Positions 21,070-30,852 of a stretch of 64,000 nucleotides of DNA are shown here, piece by piece. How positions within the stretch are numbered: the first letter of the stretch is position 1; each line of letters starts with the position of its first letter. A program made the translations under genes and the position numbers. The DNA is from Pseudomonadota bacterium (GTDB lineage Bacteria > Pseudomonadota > Gammaproteobacteria > Pseudomonadales > Azotimanducaceae), in the NCBI GenBank assembly GCA_027624035.1, contig JAQBUI010000004.1, positions 1 through 64,000 of the forward strand, written 5' to 3'. Below the pieces are notes generated by a model, which had not been told where the DNA came from, did not search any database, and was given only the letters and a program-made list of their open reading frames with translations.

Positions 21070-22866
21070 ATGAGCGAAAGCAGCCAACAAGCGTTTGATC
21101 CGGATGCCCTTCGAGAGCGCTATCGAATAGAGCGCGAGAAACGGTTACGGGCGGACGGTAACCAGCAATACATCGAGATGAAGGACGAATTCGGCCATTA
21201 CCTGGACGACCCCTACATCACAGACAGGATTGACCGTGAACCCGTGACTGACGAGGTTGATGTGGTGCTGATCGGAGGTGGCTTTGGCGGCCTCCAGGCC
21301 GGTGCCAGATTACGCGAGGCTGGCGTCAAGGACATCTGTATTATCGAGAAAGGCGGCAACTTCGGAGGCACCTGGTACTGGAACCGTTACCCGGGGGCGC
21401 AGTGTGACATTGAATCCTATTGTTATCTGCCCCTGCTCGAAGAGCTCAAATATGTTCCACAGGAAAAGTACTCCTATGCCCGAGAGATCCTCGCTCACAG
21501 CGAGGCCATCGGCAAACATTACAACCTGTATGACAAGGCGCTGTTTCAGACTGAAGTCAAGGAATTGCGCTGGGATGAGGATCTCAAACGCTGGATCGTA
21601 AAGACCAGCCAGGGTGATGCCATCAAGGCACGGTTCGTCTCCATGGCCAACGGACCGCTACACCGGCCGAAACTGCCTGGCGTGCCAGGCATCAAGGAGT
21701 ACAAGGGCCACACCTTTCACACCAGCAGATGGGACTACGACTACACTGGCGGCGGGCCAGACGGCGGTTTGACCAAACTCGCCGACAAACGGGTTGCGAT
21801 CATTGGCACCGGCGCGACCGCCATCCAGTGTGTGCCGTTTCTGGGTGAAACCGCCAAACAACTGTACGTCATCCAGCGAACCCCTTCGACCGTTGACGTG
21901 CGCGGCAACTCGCCCACAGATCCGGAGTGGGCCGAGACGCTGGAACCCGGTTGGCAGAAGCAGCGCATGGAGAACTTCAACGCGCTGATTTCAGGGATTC
22001 CGCAGGAGCAAGACCTGGTAGACGACGGCTGGACCGATCTGATCGGCAAGATGATTCATCAGTTTCGCAAGGCAAAGGAAGGCGAGAATCTGTCTGTGGC
22101 GGACATGATGGAGCTGGCCAATTTCGAGAAAATGGAAGAGATCCGGGCGCGGGTCGATGAACTGGTCGAAGACCCTGAAGTCGCCGAGAAGCTCAAGCCT
22201 TATTACCAGATGTTCTGCAAGCGCCCGACCTTCAATGATGGCTACCTGCCGACGTTCAACCGCCCCAATGTCGAACTCGTGGATACGAACGGCCAAGGGG
22301 TCGAGCGGATTACCGAGAAGGGGGTGGTGGTGGCTGGTGTCGAGTACGAGGTGGACTGCATCATCTTCAGCACCGGATTCGAGGTGGGCACCAGCTATTC
22401 CCGCCGGGCCGGCTATGACGTGTATGGACGGGATCGTACCGCCTTGAGTGATCACTGGCGTGACGGGACCCGAACACTGCATGGCATGGGGAGTCATGGG
22501 TTTCCCAATCTGTTCATCATGAACACTTCCCAGGGTGGCTTTACCGCGAACTTCCCGCACCTGCTGGATGAGTCTGCCATACACCAGGCCCACATCATCA
22601 GCCACGCCCTGGCGGACCATCACACTACCGTCGAAGTGACCAAAGAGGCTGAAGATGCCTGGGTGGAGACCATTCTGGGTTTCAGCGGCGGCCCAATGGG
22701 AGGCCTCGGCGGGCCGTCCTGCACACCAGGCTATTACAACAACGAGGGCCAGCCCAACCCCAACGCAACCCAGTCAGCGCCCTACGGTGGTGGTTCCATC
22801 CGGTTTTTCAAGCTGCTCAAGGAGTGGCGCGATGCGGGGGAATTCGATGGCCTGACCTTCAACTGA
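21070..22866 (+). CDS. Flavin-containing (Baeyer-Villiger-type) monooxygenase
   Basis: GGGFGGLQAGARL (FAD), BVMO-type [21 protein letters not shown] (NADPH). Start at MSESSQQAF within ORF 20992..22866. Confidence 0.9.
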   Translation: MSESSQQAFDPDALRERYRIEREKRLRADGNQQYIEMKDEFGHYLDDPYITDRIDREPVTDEVDVVLIGGGFGGLQAGARLREAGVKDICIIEKGGNFGGTWYWNRYPGAQCDIESYCYLPLLEELKYVPQEKYSYAREILAHSEAIGKHYNLYDKALFQTEVKELRWDEDLKRWIVKTSQGDAIKARFVSMANGPLHRPKLPGVPGIKEYKGHTFHTSRWDYDYTGGGPDGGLTKLADKRVAIIGTGATAIQCVPFLGETAKQLYVIQRTPSTVDVRGNSPTDPEWAETLEPGWQKQRMENFNALISGIPQEQDLVDDGWTDLIGKMIHQFRKAKEGENLSVADMMELANFEKMEEIRARVDELVEDPEVAEKLKPYYQMFCKRPTFNDGYLPTFNRPNVELVDTNGQGVERITEKGVVVAGVEYEVDCIIFSTGFEVGTSYSRRAGYDVYGRDRTALSDHWRDGTRTLHGMGSHGFPNLFIMNTSQGGFTANFPHLLDESAIHQAHIISHALADHHTTVEVTKEAEDAWVETILGFSGGPMGGLGGPSCTPGYYNNEGQPNPNATQSAPYGGGSIRFFKLLKEWRDAGEFDGLTFN

Positions 22867-23026
22867 CAGGTGGTCACCAGAGCGGTACATGGATGTATCG
22901 GTCCTGTAGGACTCTACGTTGAAGCAGACCAGGCAATCGGACACTCCGCTCGCATACGCAAGCCCCGCGCGAGAGCGTCCTGGATGGTCAACTTGATGTG
23001 TTTTTGAAAATAACCGGAGTAGCACC

Positions 23027-24013
23027 ATGAAAGCCTGGCAAATGCAGCAATCCGGTGACCCCTGGGAGCAACTACAGATCGCAGAGGTCACACTGCCATC
23101 GCCCGAACGCGGCAGCGTTCGTATCCGCGTCGAAGCGACCGATCTGAACTTCGCGGACATTCTTCAATGTCAGGGTTCCTATCAGGTGAAACTGGAGCCG
23201 CCCTTTACGCCCGGGATGAATGCCGCCGGGACCGTCATCGACGCCGGTCCGGACAGCCCGTTCTCCCCGGGAGATCGCATTATTGGCCCCAGCCTCATTG
23301 GCTATGGCGGCTACGCCCAGGAAGCGATGATCGTCGATGAGCAGGCCTATCTCCTGCCGGAAGGAGTAGACGCCACAAGCGTGGCCGGCATGTATGTGAC
23401 CTACGGGACCGCCTGGTTCGCGCTGCATCATCGAGGGCATCTGGAACCCGGAGAAACCATCCTCGTCCTGGCAGGCGCCGGAGGGGTTGGCTCCGCGGCG
23501 ATACAGATGGCCAGAGCCCATGGCGCCATGGTGATCGCGGCGGCCGGCGGACCGGACAAGCTGCAACTGTGTCGCGATCTGGGCGCCGACCATGTCATTG
23601 ATTACAAAACGGAAAATCTGTACGAGGCGGTGAAATCGATCACCGATGGCAGAGGCGTTGACGTGGTCTATGACCCGGTTGGTGGCGAGTATTTTGACAC
23701 CGCCCGCCGACTACTGGCCTGGGAAGGCCGGTTGCTGGTGGTCGGGTTCGCGAGCGGCGCGATACCACAGGCTCCCGCCAACCATGTGCTGGTGAAAAAT
23801 TACTCGGTCGTGGGCGTTCATATGGGCGGCTACCGGGAGCGGGACCCGGCAGTGCTACGGCGCTGCTACGCCGAACTGTTCGACCAACTGGCCGAGGGTG
23901 CCATTAAACCATTCATCAGCGAAGTCATCGGATTTGACGATCTGCCTGCAGCGATGCAGCGCCTTGCGACCCGCCAGACCACCGGCCGCATCGTCTGGGA
24001 CCCGGCCCGGTAA
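23027..24013 (+). CDS. NADPH:quinone oxidoreductase / zinc-less MDR family
   Basis: TLPSPERGSVRIRVEATDLNFADILQCQGSY ... LVLAGAGGVGSAAIQMARAHGA. Confidence 0.93.
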   Translation: MKAWQMQQSGDPWEQLQIAEVTLPSPERGSVRIRVEATDLNFADILQCQGSYQVKLEPPFTPGMNAAGTVIDAGPDSPFSPGDRIIGPSLIGYGGYAQEAMIVDEQAYLLPEGVDATSVAGMYVTYGTAWFALHHRGHLEPGETILVLAGAGGVGSAAIQMARAHGAMVIAAAGGPDKLQLCRDLGADHVIDYKTENLYEAVKSITDGRGVDVVYDPVGGEYFDTARRLLAWEGRLLVVGFASGAIPQAPANHVLVKNYSVVGVHMGGYRERDPAVLRRCYAELFDQLAEGAIKPFISEVIGFDDLPAAMQRLATRQTTGRIVWDPAR

Positions 24014-24140
24014 CGCCCGATCGGAGAGTCCTGGCAGCGATTCACACGGTACCGGTCGTGCGCGGTCGCCCAGGCAACTTTTTTGGTGTCTAGGGCATCG
24101 TGGGGCGATCCCGGTGACTCAGGCTCAAAGCCCCGTGAAT

Positions 24141-24310
24141 AGTCATGTTCCATGAAAACCCTGAGCGTGTCCGTGTCAGGACGCCGTAGTCGACTGGGAA
24201 CTTTCCCGACGGCACAGCGTAAGACCGGAACGTCCATGAACGGCATGAGCGTGCCCGCATCAGGGCACACCGTAGTCGTGCGGAGAAGTATCCTGTAGGA
24301 CTGACCTTCC
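24141..24310 (-). repeat. Dispersed intergenic repeat, two tandem copies
   Basis: Reverse complement carries tggacgttccggtcttacgctgtg...gttcccagtcgactacggcgtcctgacacggacacgct and cgcacgactacggtgtgccctgatgcgggcacgct. Confidence 0.65.
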
Positions 24311-24318
24311 ATCAAAGG

Positions 24319-25098
24319 TCAGGATGAACCGCCCTCTTCTCGCTGGAAGATCGCATCGATCTGCAGAGGTCTGCCATTGTCCCGCGAAACAAGCCGATCG
24401 AAATCCCCCCGAAAGGTAAATCCCCTGGCCTTCAGCCAGGTATAAAGCTGGTCGAAAGACGTTTGCTGCTCATACAGTTCGTCAACCGAGACTTCGGTGA
24501 TAATCAGATCGATGCGCTTCAGCAGCGCTTCTGCCCCCTTCAACACCTCGAATTCGTACCCCTGAACGTCCAGCACCAGCAGCACCCGGCCAGTCAGATC
24601 AAACACTTCCTGATGGTCGTCCAGGCGCCAGAAGGGCACCGTCACCTCCTCCACTTCTGCGGTTTCAGGGAATTCGCGCACATGACGGTCAGCCATCGGG
24701 AGCGCGGAGGACGACGCGGTGAACCGGTTGCGATAGAACGTTCGCGTCCCCTCTTCATTGCCGACCGCCACATTGAATGGCGTCAAATGTGTCGTCAGGG
24801 CCAGTTCTTCGAGCTTTTGGAAGTTCTCGGGAAGCGGCTCGAAGGCAAACATGCGGACCCCGGGTATGAGCCGGGAGATCCCAAAACAGAGCGAACCGGT
24901 AAAGGCGCCAACATCGATGACGGTTTCGATCTGCTCGTCCCGAAGCCAGGCGGCGTCGGCAAACCGTACCCACTCTCCCAGATAGGGACGATTGGTGAAC
25001 AGCAGCTTGATGATGTGCAGCCCATCGGCCGGAAACCGCAACAGCAGGCCGACATATTCAAGGAGCCGCGACAGTTTGAAGACCGCGCGCCTGATCAA
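24319..25098 (-). CDS. FkbM family methyltransferase
   Basis: IDVGAFTGSLCFGISRLIPGVRMFAFEPLPENFQKLEE ... VLLVLDVQGYEFEVLKGAEALL. Confidence 0.9.
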   Translation of the reverse strand: MIRRAVFKLSRLLEYVGLLLRFPADGLHIIKLLFTNRPYLGEWVRFADAAWLRDEQIETVIDVGAFTGSLCFGISRLIPGVRMFAFEPLPENFQKLEELALTTHLTPFNVAVGNEEGTRTFYRNRFTASSSALPMADRHVREFPETAEVEEVTVPFWRLDDHQEVFDLTGRVLLVLDVQGYEFEVLKGAEALLKRIDLIITEVSVDELYEQQTSFDQLYTWLKARGFTFRGDFDRLVSRDNGRPLQIDAIFQREEGGSS

Positions 25099-25192
25099 AA
25101 CTGCCGCTTCCGTGTGGGACCGTCCATGAATTTACCCGTGTGCGTGGTCATGGTCTTAAGCTATCATCTTTGTGAATCGAAGCGGTGCCAAC

Positions 25193-25621
25193 ATGATCGA
25201 GGAAATCCGGGACAACGACAAGCTGCTGGCGCTGATCATCCGTCACGACTTCCACGCCGACGGTATTCGGTTTTTTACCCCCAGTGACTTCTCGCAGCAG
25301 CTTGGCTACATGAACCGCCCCCGGGGCCATGTGATTGAACCCCATGTGCATAACCCCGTATCCCGAGAGGTGCAGTACACCAAGGAAGTGTTGCTGGTTA
25401 AATCCGGTAGGGTCCGGGTGGACTTCTATGATGAGGACAAAAACTACCTCAAAAGCAGAATCATCCAGACTGGCGACGTGCTGCTGCTGGCCTACGGTGG
25501 CCATGGGTTCGAGATGCTGGAGGCCAGTGAGATGATAGAGGTCAAACAGGGCCCTTATGCAGGCGACCAGGACAAAACCCGATTCGATCCGGTGGCCGCC
25601 GGGCAGATCAACCTGACCTGA
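25193..25621 (+). CDS. Cupin-like protein in the glycan cluster
   Basis: GHVIEPHVHNPVSREVQYTKEVLLVKSGRVRVDFYDEDKNYLKSRIIQTGDVLLLAYGGHGFEML, cupin-type HxH...E...G spacing. Confidence 0.65.
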   Translation: MIEEIRDNDKLLALIIRHDFHADGIRFFTPSDFSQQLGYMNRPRGHVIEPHVHNPVSREVQYTKEVLLVKSGRVRVDFYDEDKNYLKSRIIQTGDVLLLAYGGHGFEMLEASEMIEVKQGPYAGDQDKTRFDPVAAGQINLT

Positions 25622-25624
25622 GCG

Positions 25625-26374
25625 ATGTCTTCCCTGCCGTTCGACACCTACAGCACCTATTACGACCTGCTCTATGCAGACAAGGACTATGACGCCGAGG
25701 CCCGGTACGTGGCCGGGCTGCTGAAGCGCCACGGCATTGCCGGGGGCCGGTTGCTCGAACTGGGCTCCGGGACCGGTCGCCATGGCAGGCTGCTGGGGCA
25801 GGCTGGCTATTCGGTAAAAGGGATTGAACGCAGCCCGGAGATGGTGGCGCGGGCGGCGCAGACGGACACCTTCCAGTGTATCGGGGGCGATATCTGCGCA
25901 ACCAGTCTCAATGAAACCTTTGATGCCGTCATTGCTCTGTTTCATGTCGTCTCGTACGTGGTGACCAACGAAGACCTGGCGGACCTGTTCACCCGAACCA
26001 GCCAGCATCTTGGTGCTGGCGGCCTGTTTGTATTCGATTTCTGGTACACCCCCGCCGTACTCGGGCAGCGTCCGAGCGTCAGGGTCAAACGGGTCAGCAA
26101 CGATCAGATTGCCATCACCCGGATTGCTGAACCGGTGAGTGAGCCCAATCTCAACCGGGTCGACGTTCACTACACGCTGTTCATCGAAGACCTCGAATCC
26201 CGTCAAATCACCTCGTTTGAGGAAGCCCACCGGATGCGCCATTTCTCACTGCCGGAACTCGACATACTGGCTTCCCGGCACGGATTCACACGAATCAATG
26301 CCGAGGAATTTGGCTCCGGAACAGCGCCCGGCGAAGACACTTGGGGCGTCTGCGTCGTGCTGCAGAAATCGTGA
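25625..26374 (+). CDS. Class I SAM-dependent methyltransferase
   Basis: GGRLLELGSGTGRHGRLLGQAGYSVKGIERSPEMV (motif I). Confidence 0.92.
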   Translation: MSSLPFDTYSTYYDLLYADKDYDAEARYVAGLLKRHGIAGGRLLELGSGTGRHGRLLGQAGYSVKGIERSPEMVARAAQTDTFQCIGGDICATSLNETFDAVIALFHVVSYVVTNEDLADLFTRTSQHLGAGGLFVFDFWYTPAVLGQRPSVRVKRVSNDQIAITRIAEPVSEPNLNRVDVHYTLFIEDLESRQITSFEEAHRMRHFSLPELDILASRHGFTRINAEEFGSGTAPGEDTWGVCVVLQKS

Positions 26375-26384
26375 GGACGTGGCC

Positions 26385-27500
26385 ATGAGCGACTTTATTC
26401 CCGTCAACGAGCCGCTGCTCTCCGGCAACGAGCGGAAATATCTCATGGAGTGCCTGGATACCGGCTGGATTTCTTCTGAAGGCCCGTTTGTGGAGCGCTT
26501 TGAGGCGGCCTTCGCCGAAACCGTCGGACGACGTCATGCCATCGCCACCAGCAGCGGCACCGCCTCACTGGACGCCGTCATCTCGGCCCTTGCCCTTGGC
26601 CCGGGTGACGAGGTCATCGTGCCTACCTTCACCATCATCTCCTGCCTGCATCAGATTGTTCGCAGTGGCGCGACCCCGGTCCTGATCGACTGCGACCCGG
26701 ATACCTGGAACATGGACACCTCGCTGATCGAGGCCCGCATCACACCACAAACCAGAGCCATCATGGCGGTCCACATCTACGGCCTGCCGGTCGACATGGC
26801 GCCCATTGAGGCGCTGGCGAGAGAGCACAACCTCACCATCATCGAGGACGCAGCAGAAATGCTGGGCCAGACCTATCGTGGCCGGCACTGTGGCAGCCTG
26901 GGTGACGTGAGCATCTTCAGTTTCTATCCAAACAAGCTGGTGACCACGGGCGAAGGGGGCATGATCGTGACTGACGATGATGATCTGGCGCAGCGATGCC
27001 GCTCACTGCGCAATCTCTGCTTTCAGCCCACGCGGCGTTTTGTCCACGAGGAACTCGGCTACAACTTCAGAATGACCAATCTCCAGGCCGCCCTGGGGCT
27101 GGCCCAACTGGAGAAGCTCGATGACCACATACGGATCAAACGTCACATCGGACATCGCTACCATGAGTTGCTGAGTCCACTGTCGGGCATTCAGTCGCCG
27201 CTGCCGCGAACAGAATTTGCCGACAACCTGTACTGGGTCTATGGCATTGTCCTTAAGGGCGATCAGCAGACCGCAGCAGACCTCATGGCAGCACTTGGAA
27301 GACGTGGCATTGGCACAAGACCGTTCTTTTATCCCATGCATCTGCAACCGGTCTTTATGAACATGGGGCTGTTTGCCGATGAGCATCATCCCGTGGCCGA
27401 GCGCATCGCCGACTACGGTTTGTATATCCCGAGCGGGCTGGCCCTGACAGACGAGCAACTCGAACGAACGGCCACCGTGCTGACGGAATTACTGGGTTGA
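26385..27500 (+). CDS. DegT/DnrJ/EryC1/StrS-family PLP aminotransferase
   Basis: FIPVNEPLLSGNERKYLMECLDTGWISSEGPFVERFE ... SIFSFYPNKLVTTGEGGMIV. Start ATG 26385. Confidence 0.95.
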   Translation: MSDFIPVNEPLLSGNERKYLMECLDTGWISSEGPFVERFEAAFAETVGRRHAIATSSGTASLDAVISALALGPGDEVIVPTFTIISCLHQIVRSGATPVLIDCDPDTWNMDTSLIEARITPQTRAIMAVHIYGLPVDMAPIEALAREHNLTIIEDAAEMLGQTYRGRHCGSLGDVSIFSFYPNKLVTTGEGGMIVTDDDDLAQRCRSLRNLCFQPTRRFVHEELGYNFRMTNLQAALGLAQLEKLDDHIRIKRHIGHRYHELLSPLSGIQSPLPRTEFADNLYWVYGIVLKGDQQTAADLMAALGRRGIGTRPFFYPMHLQPVFMNMGLFADEHHPVAERIADYGLYIPSGLALTDEQLERTATVLTELLG

Positions 27501-27507
27501 AGCGACC

Positions 27508-28704
27508 ATGAAAATCGCGGCGATGCTGCACAAATCAATCGACTCCGGTGGCGGATTCAACCAGGCTTTGAATGCCATCCGTCAGATGCAGCGGCTCGCC
27601 GCAGATCGATTTGAATTCTGTGTATTCACTACCGATCGCGGCAATATGGACTACCTGCGGTCGCTTGGGATCGAGAGCCGTTTGATCCGCGCCACCTGGC
27701 GTGACGCGTTTCTCTCGTTCTTTGCGACCAGCCGGCTGTGGGGTCTGATACAGCAGAGGCTTAGACTCATTGGGCCGGTTGAGAAGGCACTGCTGGCCGA
27801 GGGGGTGGACCTCGTGTATTACGTGACACCCTCGATGCGCTGCCTTGCACTGCAGAAACTGAACTATATTTTTACGGCGCTCGACACCTGTCATCGGGAT
27901 ACACCGGAGTTCCCCGAAGTCCGGGAATTCGGCGAGTTTCAACAGCGCGAGCACGTTTATGGCCGGTGCATGCCGCCCGCCATCCTGACTCTCACGGATT
28001 CAGAGGCGTTGTCCGAGCGGATCGCCCGCCGCTTTGCCATCGATCCGGAGCGACTTCTGGCCATGCCATTTGAACCAATGCCCTTCATTGAATCCGGCCG
28101 CAATGCCACTGATGACAAGGCGAGTGTCCTGGCCAGGTACCACCTGGAGGAAGGCTATTTCTATTACCCGGCACAGATCTGGCCACACAAGAATCACGTT
28201 CGCATCGTTCAGGCACTGGCTGAACTCGGCAAACGTGACATCCGGCGGGATCTCGTGTTGTCCGGTGGAGACAAGGGTTACCTCGCCACCATCCTCAGGC
28301 TGGCAGAACGACTCGGCGTCGCCCACCAGATCCATCACCTGGGATTCGTGCCGGTGCAGGACATCGCCGGGTTGTATCATGGCTGCGCGGCAGTCGTGAT
28401 GCCGACCTATTTCGGGCCCACCAACCTGCCGCCACTTGAGGCCTGGCAAACCGGCCGACCGCTGGTGTATTCAAACCATCTGGTACTGCCTCACCCGGAC
28501 GCGGCCCTGACTGCTGATCCCGATGATCCTATGTCCCTGGCCGAGGCCATGGCCTGCGTGCTCGACCCTCACACCGCCGAACGCCTGATCAAAGGGGGCC
28601 AACTCGCCCTGCAGCAGGTCAGCGAGCAACGAGCCAGCGCCGAGGCCGCGCTGGTGGCAAAGCTGCAAGCCTTTTCCCATCGGGCTGAGACATGGCGCGG
28701 CTAG
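27508..28704 (+). CDS. Glycosyltransferase family 4-like
   Basis: YYPAQIWPHKNHVRIVQALAEL ... VMPTYFGPTNLPPLEAWQTGRPLVYSN. Confidence 0.85.
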   Translation: MKIAAMLHKSIDSGGGFNQALNAIRQMQRLAADRFEFCVFTTDRGNMDYLRSLGIESRLIRATWRDAFLSFFATSRLWGLIQQRLRLIGPVEKALLAEGVDLVYYVTPSMRCLALQKLNYIFTALDTCHRDTPEFPEVREFGEFQQREHVYGRCMPPAILTLTDSEALSERIARRFAIDPERLLAMPFEPMPFIESGRNATDDKASVLARYHLEEGYFYYPAQIWPHKNHVRIVQALAELGKRDIRRDLVLSGGDKGYLATILRLAERLGVAHQIHHLGFVPVQDIAGLYHGCAAVVMPTYFGPTNLPPLEAWQTGRPLVYSNHLVLPHPDAALTADPDDPMSLAEAMACVLDPHTAERLIKGGQLALQQVSEQRASAEAALVAKLQAFSHRAETWRG

Positions 28705-29116
28705 CGCTTGAGTGTCGGGTTTGATGTCGTTGCTGTCGGTGGTCAACAGAAGCATCAATTTGGGTTGCATCGATACATAACGCCGATATGTCGATGCCGT
28801 CGACATCTCCCAGGTATATATCGATGAAATATAACTATGTAGATATATTGGTCAGGTCAGCGTCCATCGCAGGCTGAATAGCGCATGCGTGGTGCTGTGT
28901 TAGTTCATCCGGCACTCCAGCGGCCCTATCAGGACACCCGCCGGGACTCAATCTCGTCCTTCATGTCAAAGATAGCCTGGCTCTGGCAACGTTGCTGTTT
29001 TACCGGCTCCAGTATCGATCGGGGGTGTCTCGTATGTCACGCTCCGGCACACGGGCTGGATTTTTGGTGGCACTCGCCGCATTCTAGGCAGGCGCGCATT
29101 GCCAGAGACAATCATC

Positions 29117-30694
29117 ATGACCCAGGCCCAGGCTTTTTCCCTGCAGGACTCCAATGATCAGGACGTTGCCTTCCCCTCCGGGAATCCGTCCGTGCTCTGT
29201 TTCGTCAAGGAGGACTGCCCCACCTGCAATGAGATCATGCCGGTATTATCGGCCTTCTACGCCGCATACGCTGACAAACTGGATTTTCTGCTGATCGGCC
29301 AGACCAGGGACGGGAACGACACGCTGATCCAGCGACACGGCCTGACCATGCCGATTCTCGACGATTCGGCGCTGAAGGTGTCGTTTGCCTATGATCTGGA
29401 TATTGTGCCGACCATCCTGCTGGTGGACCCTGACGGCGAGATCATCAGCGAACAGATCGGTTTCGTCAAAGCGGACTGGCAGACGTTCAACGACGCGGTG
29501 TCGAAACTGCTGGGGGTGGCAGCCGTCGACCTGGACTGGAATGCACTGCCAGACTGGCGCCCCGGGTGTGGTTCCCTGTCGGCGGACCCGGTCATCCACG
29601 ACAGGCTCCGGGCCGAGGCAGAGAACAGCCCCCTGCGGGCGCGGCGAATCGAAATCGCGCCTCAGGATGATGAATTCGAGTTCATGTATGACCAGGGTTT
29701 CTCCGACGGGTTGCCCACCGTACCCCCGACACCGGAACGGGTCATGCGTATGCTGTCCGGCACCCGCCGGGACCCTCAGGAAGTGATCGCCACGGTCCCG
29801 CCCAACATGGGCGATGCCACCGTCGAAAAGATCGCCATCAATGCCGTGATGGCGGGCTGTAAACCGGAGTATCTGCCCGTGGTGATCGCCGCGCTGCAGG
29901 CAGCCTGCACGGATGAATTCAATATTCACGGAGTGATGGCCACCACCATGGGCGCTTCACCGGTCATGGTGGTCAACGGACCGATCCGGGAACAACTCGG
30001 CATGAACATGAAACTGGGCGCCCTCGGGCAGGGGAACCGGGCCAGTAACACCATCGGGCGTGCCCTGCGCCTGACCGTTCGCAATGTTGGCGGCGCCCGA
30101 CCCGGGGGGACAGAACGGTCTACCCTTGGCAGCCCACTGAAATTCACCATGTGCTTTCCGGAATGGGAAGAGCGCCACCCCTGGGACCCGATGCATGTGG
30201 AGCGCGGTTTCGACCGCAATGATTCCGTGGTGACGCTGTTTGCCATGACCAGCGGCCCGGCCCTGATCGTCGATCAGACCTCAAGAACCGCATCGCAACT
30301 CGCGGGCAGCTTCGGGCTCTGCCTTGAAGCGATGCATCATCCGCGCTCCCATCGTGCCGCAGATGCGATTCTGGTCATCTGCCCGGAACACGTGGACACC
30401 CTGGTTCGGGGCGGCTACAGCAAGGCGGATATCCGGGCCCGCATACAGGAAGTCACCAGCCGCCGGGCACTGGAACTCGCCGAGGATGACATCACCAGCG
30501 TTGGCATCCCGAGAGACCGACTGGACCAGATGGATGAAGAAGCGCAAAATCGGCGTTTACCGAAGTTCGCATCTGAAGACAACATCCACATCGTGATAGC
30601 GGGTGCAGATGCGGGCAAGTTCTCCGGCGCCTTCCACGGCTGGGCAGGGGGCAAGATTGGCTCCGTGCCCGTGTCGCGCAAGATTGGCGACTAA
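29117..30694 (+). CDS. Thioredoxin-like domain fused to a UGSC-associated C-terminal domain
   Basis: N-terminal CFVKEDCPTCNEIMPVLSAFY...DIVPTILLVDPDGEI (thioredoxin fold, CPTC). Long C-terminal domain DEFEFMYDQGFSDGLPTVPPTPERVMRML.... Located immediately upstream of the UGSC ORF. ORF track start is TTG 29099; ATG at 29117. Confidence 0.75.
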   Translation: MTQAQAFSLQDSNDQDVAFPSGNPSVLCFVKEDCPTCNEIMPVLSAFYAAYADKLDFLLIGQTRDGNDTLIQRHGLTMPILDDSALKVSFAYDLDIVPTILLVDPDGEIISEQIGFVKADWQTFNDAVSKLLGVAAVDLDWNALPDWRPGCGSLSADPVIHDRLRAEAENSPLRARRIEIAPQDDEFEFMYDQGFSDGLPTVPPTPERVMRMLSGTRRDPQEVIATVPPNMGDATVEKIAINAVMAGCKPEYLPVVIAALQAACTDEFNIHGVMATTMGASPVMVVNGPIREQLGMNMKLGALGQGNRASNTIGRALRLTVRNVGGARPGGTERSTLGSPLKFTMCFPEWEERHPWDPMHVERGFDRNDSVVTLFAMTSGPALIVDQTSRTASQLAGSFGLCLEAMHHPRSHRAADAILVICPEHVDTLVRGGYSKADIRARIQEVTSRRALELAEDDITSVGIPRDRLDQMDEEAQNRRLPKFASEDNIHIVIAGADAGKFSGAFHGWAGGKIGSVPVSRKIGD

Positions 30695-30718
30695 AGGGCG
30701 ACTAAAGGGCGACTAAAG
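30686..30718 (+). repeat. Three exact tandem 11-bp repeats (GGCGACTAAAG)
   Basis: ggcgactaaag ggcgactaaag ggcgactaaag across the stop codon of the 29117-30694 gene. Confidence 0.95.
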
Positions 30719-30852
30719 ATAGACGCCGGGGAAAACGCCAAGCACTGAACGAACAGAAGCAGAATACCGGAACGGGCACCGGGACATAGCAATACGAGAG
30801 GGCCGCCAACGACGCCCGCCAGCGTTGGCACAAGCAACCAGGGAGAAGGGCC

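Noticed and set aside
24141-24310. CRISPR-like repeats
   Set aside because: Two divergent copies of the dispersed element, with no regular spacers or cas genes.
25148-26242. 364-aa minus-strand ORF
   Set aside because: Antisense to the cupin and methyltransferase genes, which have clear motifs.
28885-29157. 90-aa ORF upstream of the thioredoxin-fusion gene
   Set aside because: No motif, overlaps the start of the convincing gene in another frame, and covers the AT-rich regulatory region.
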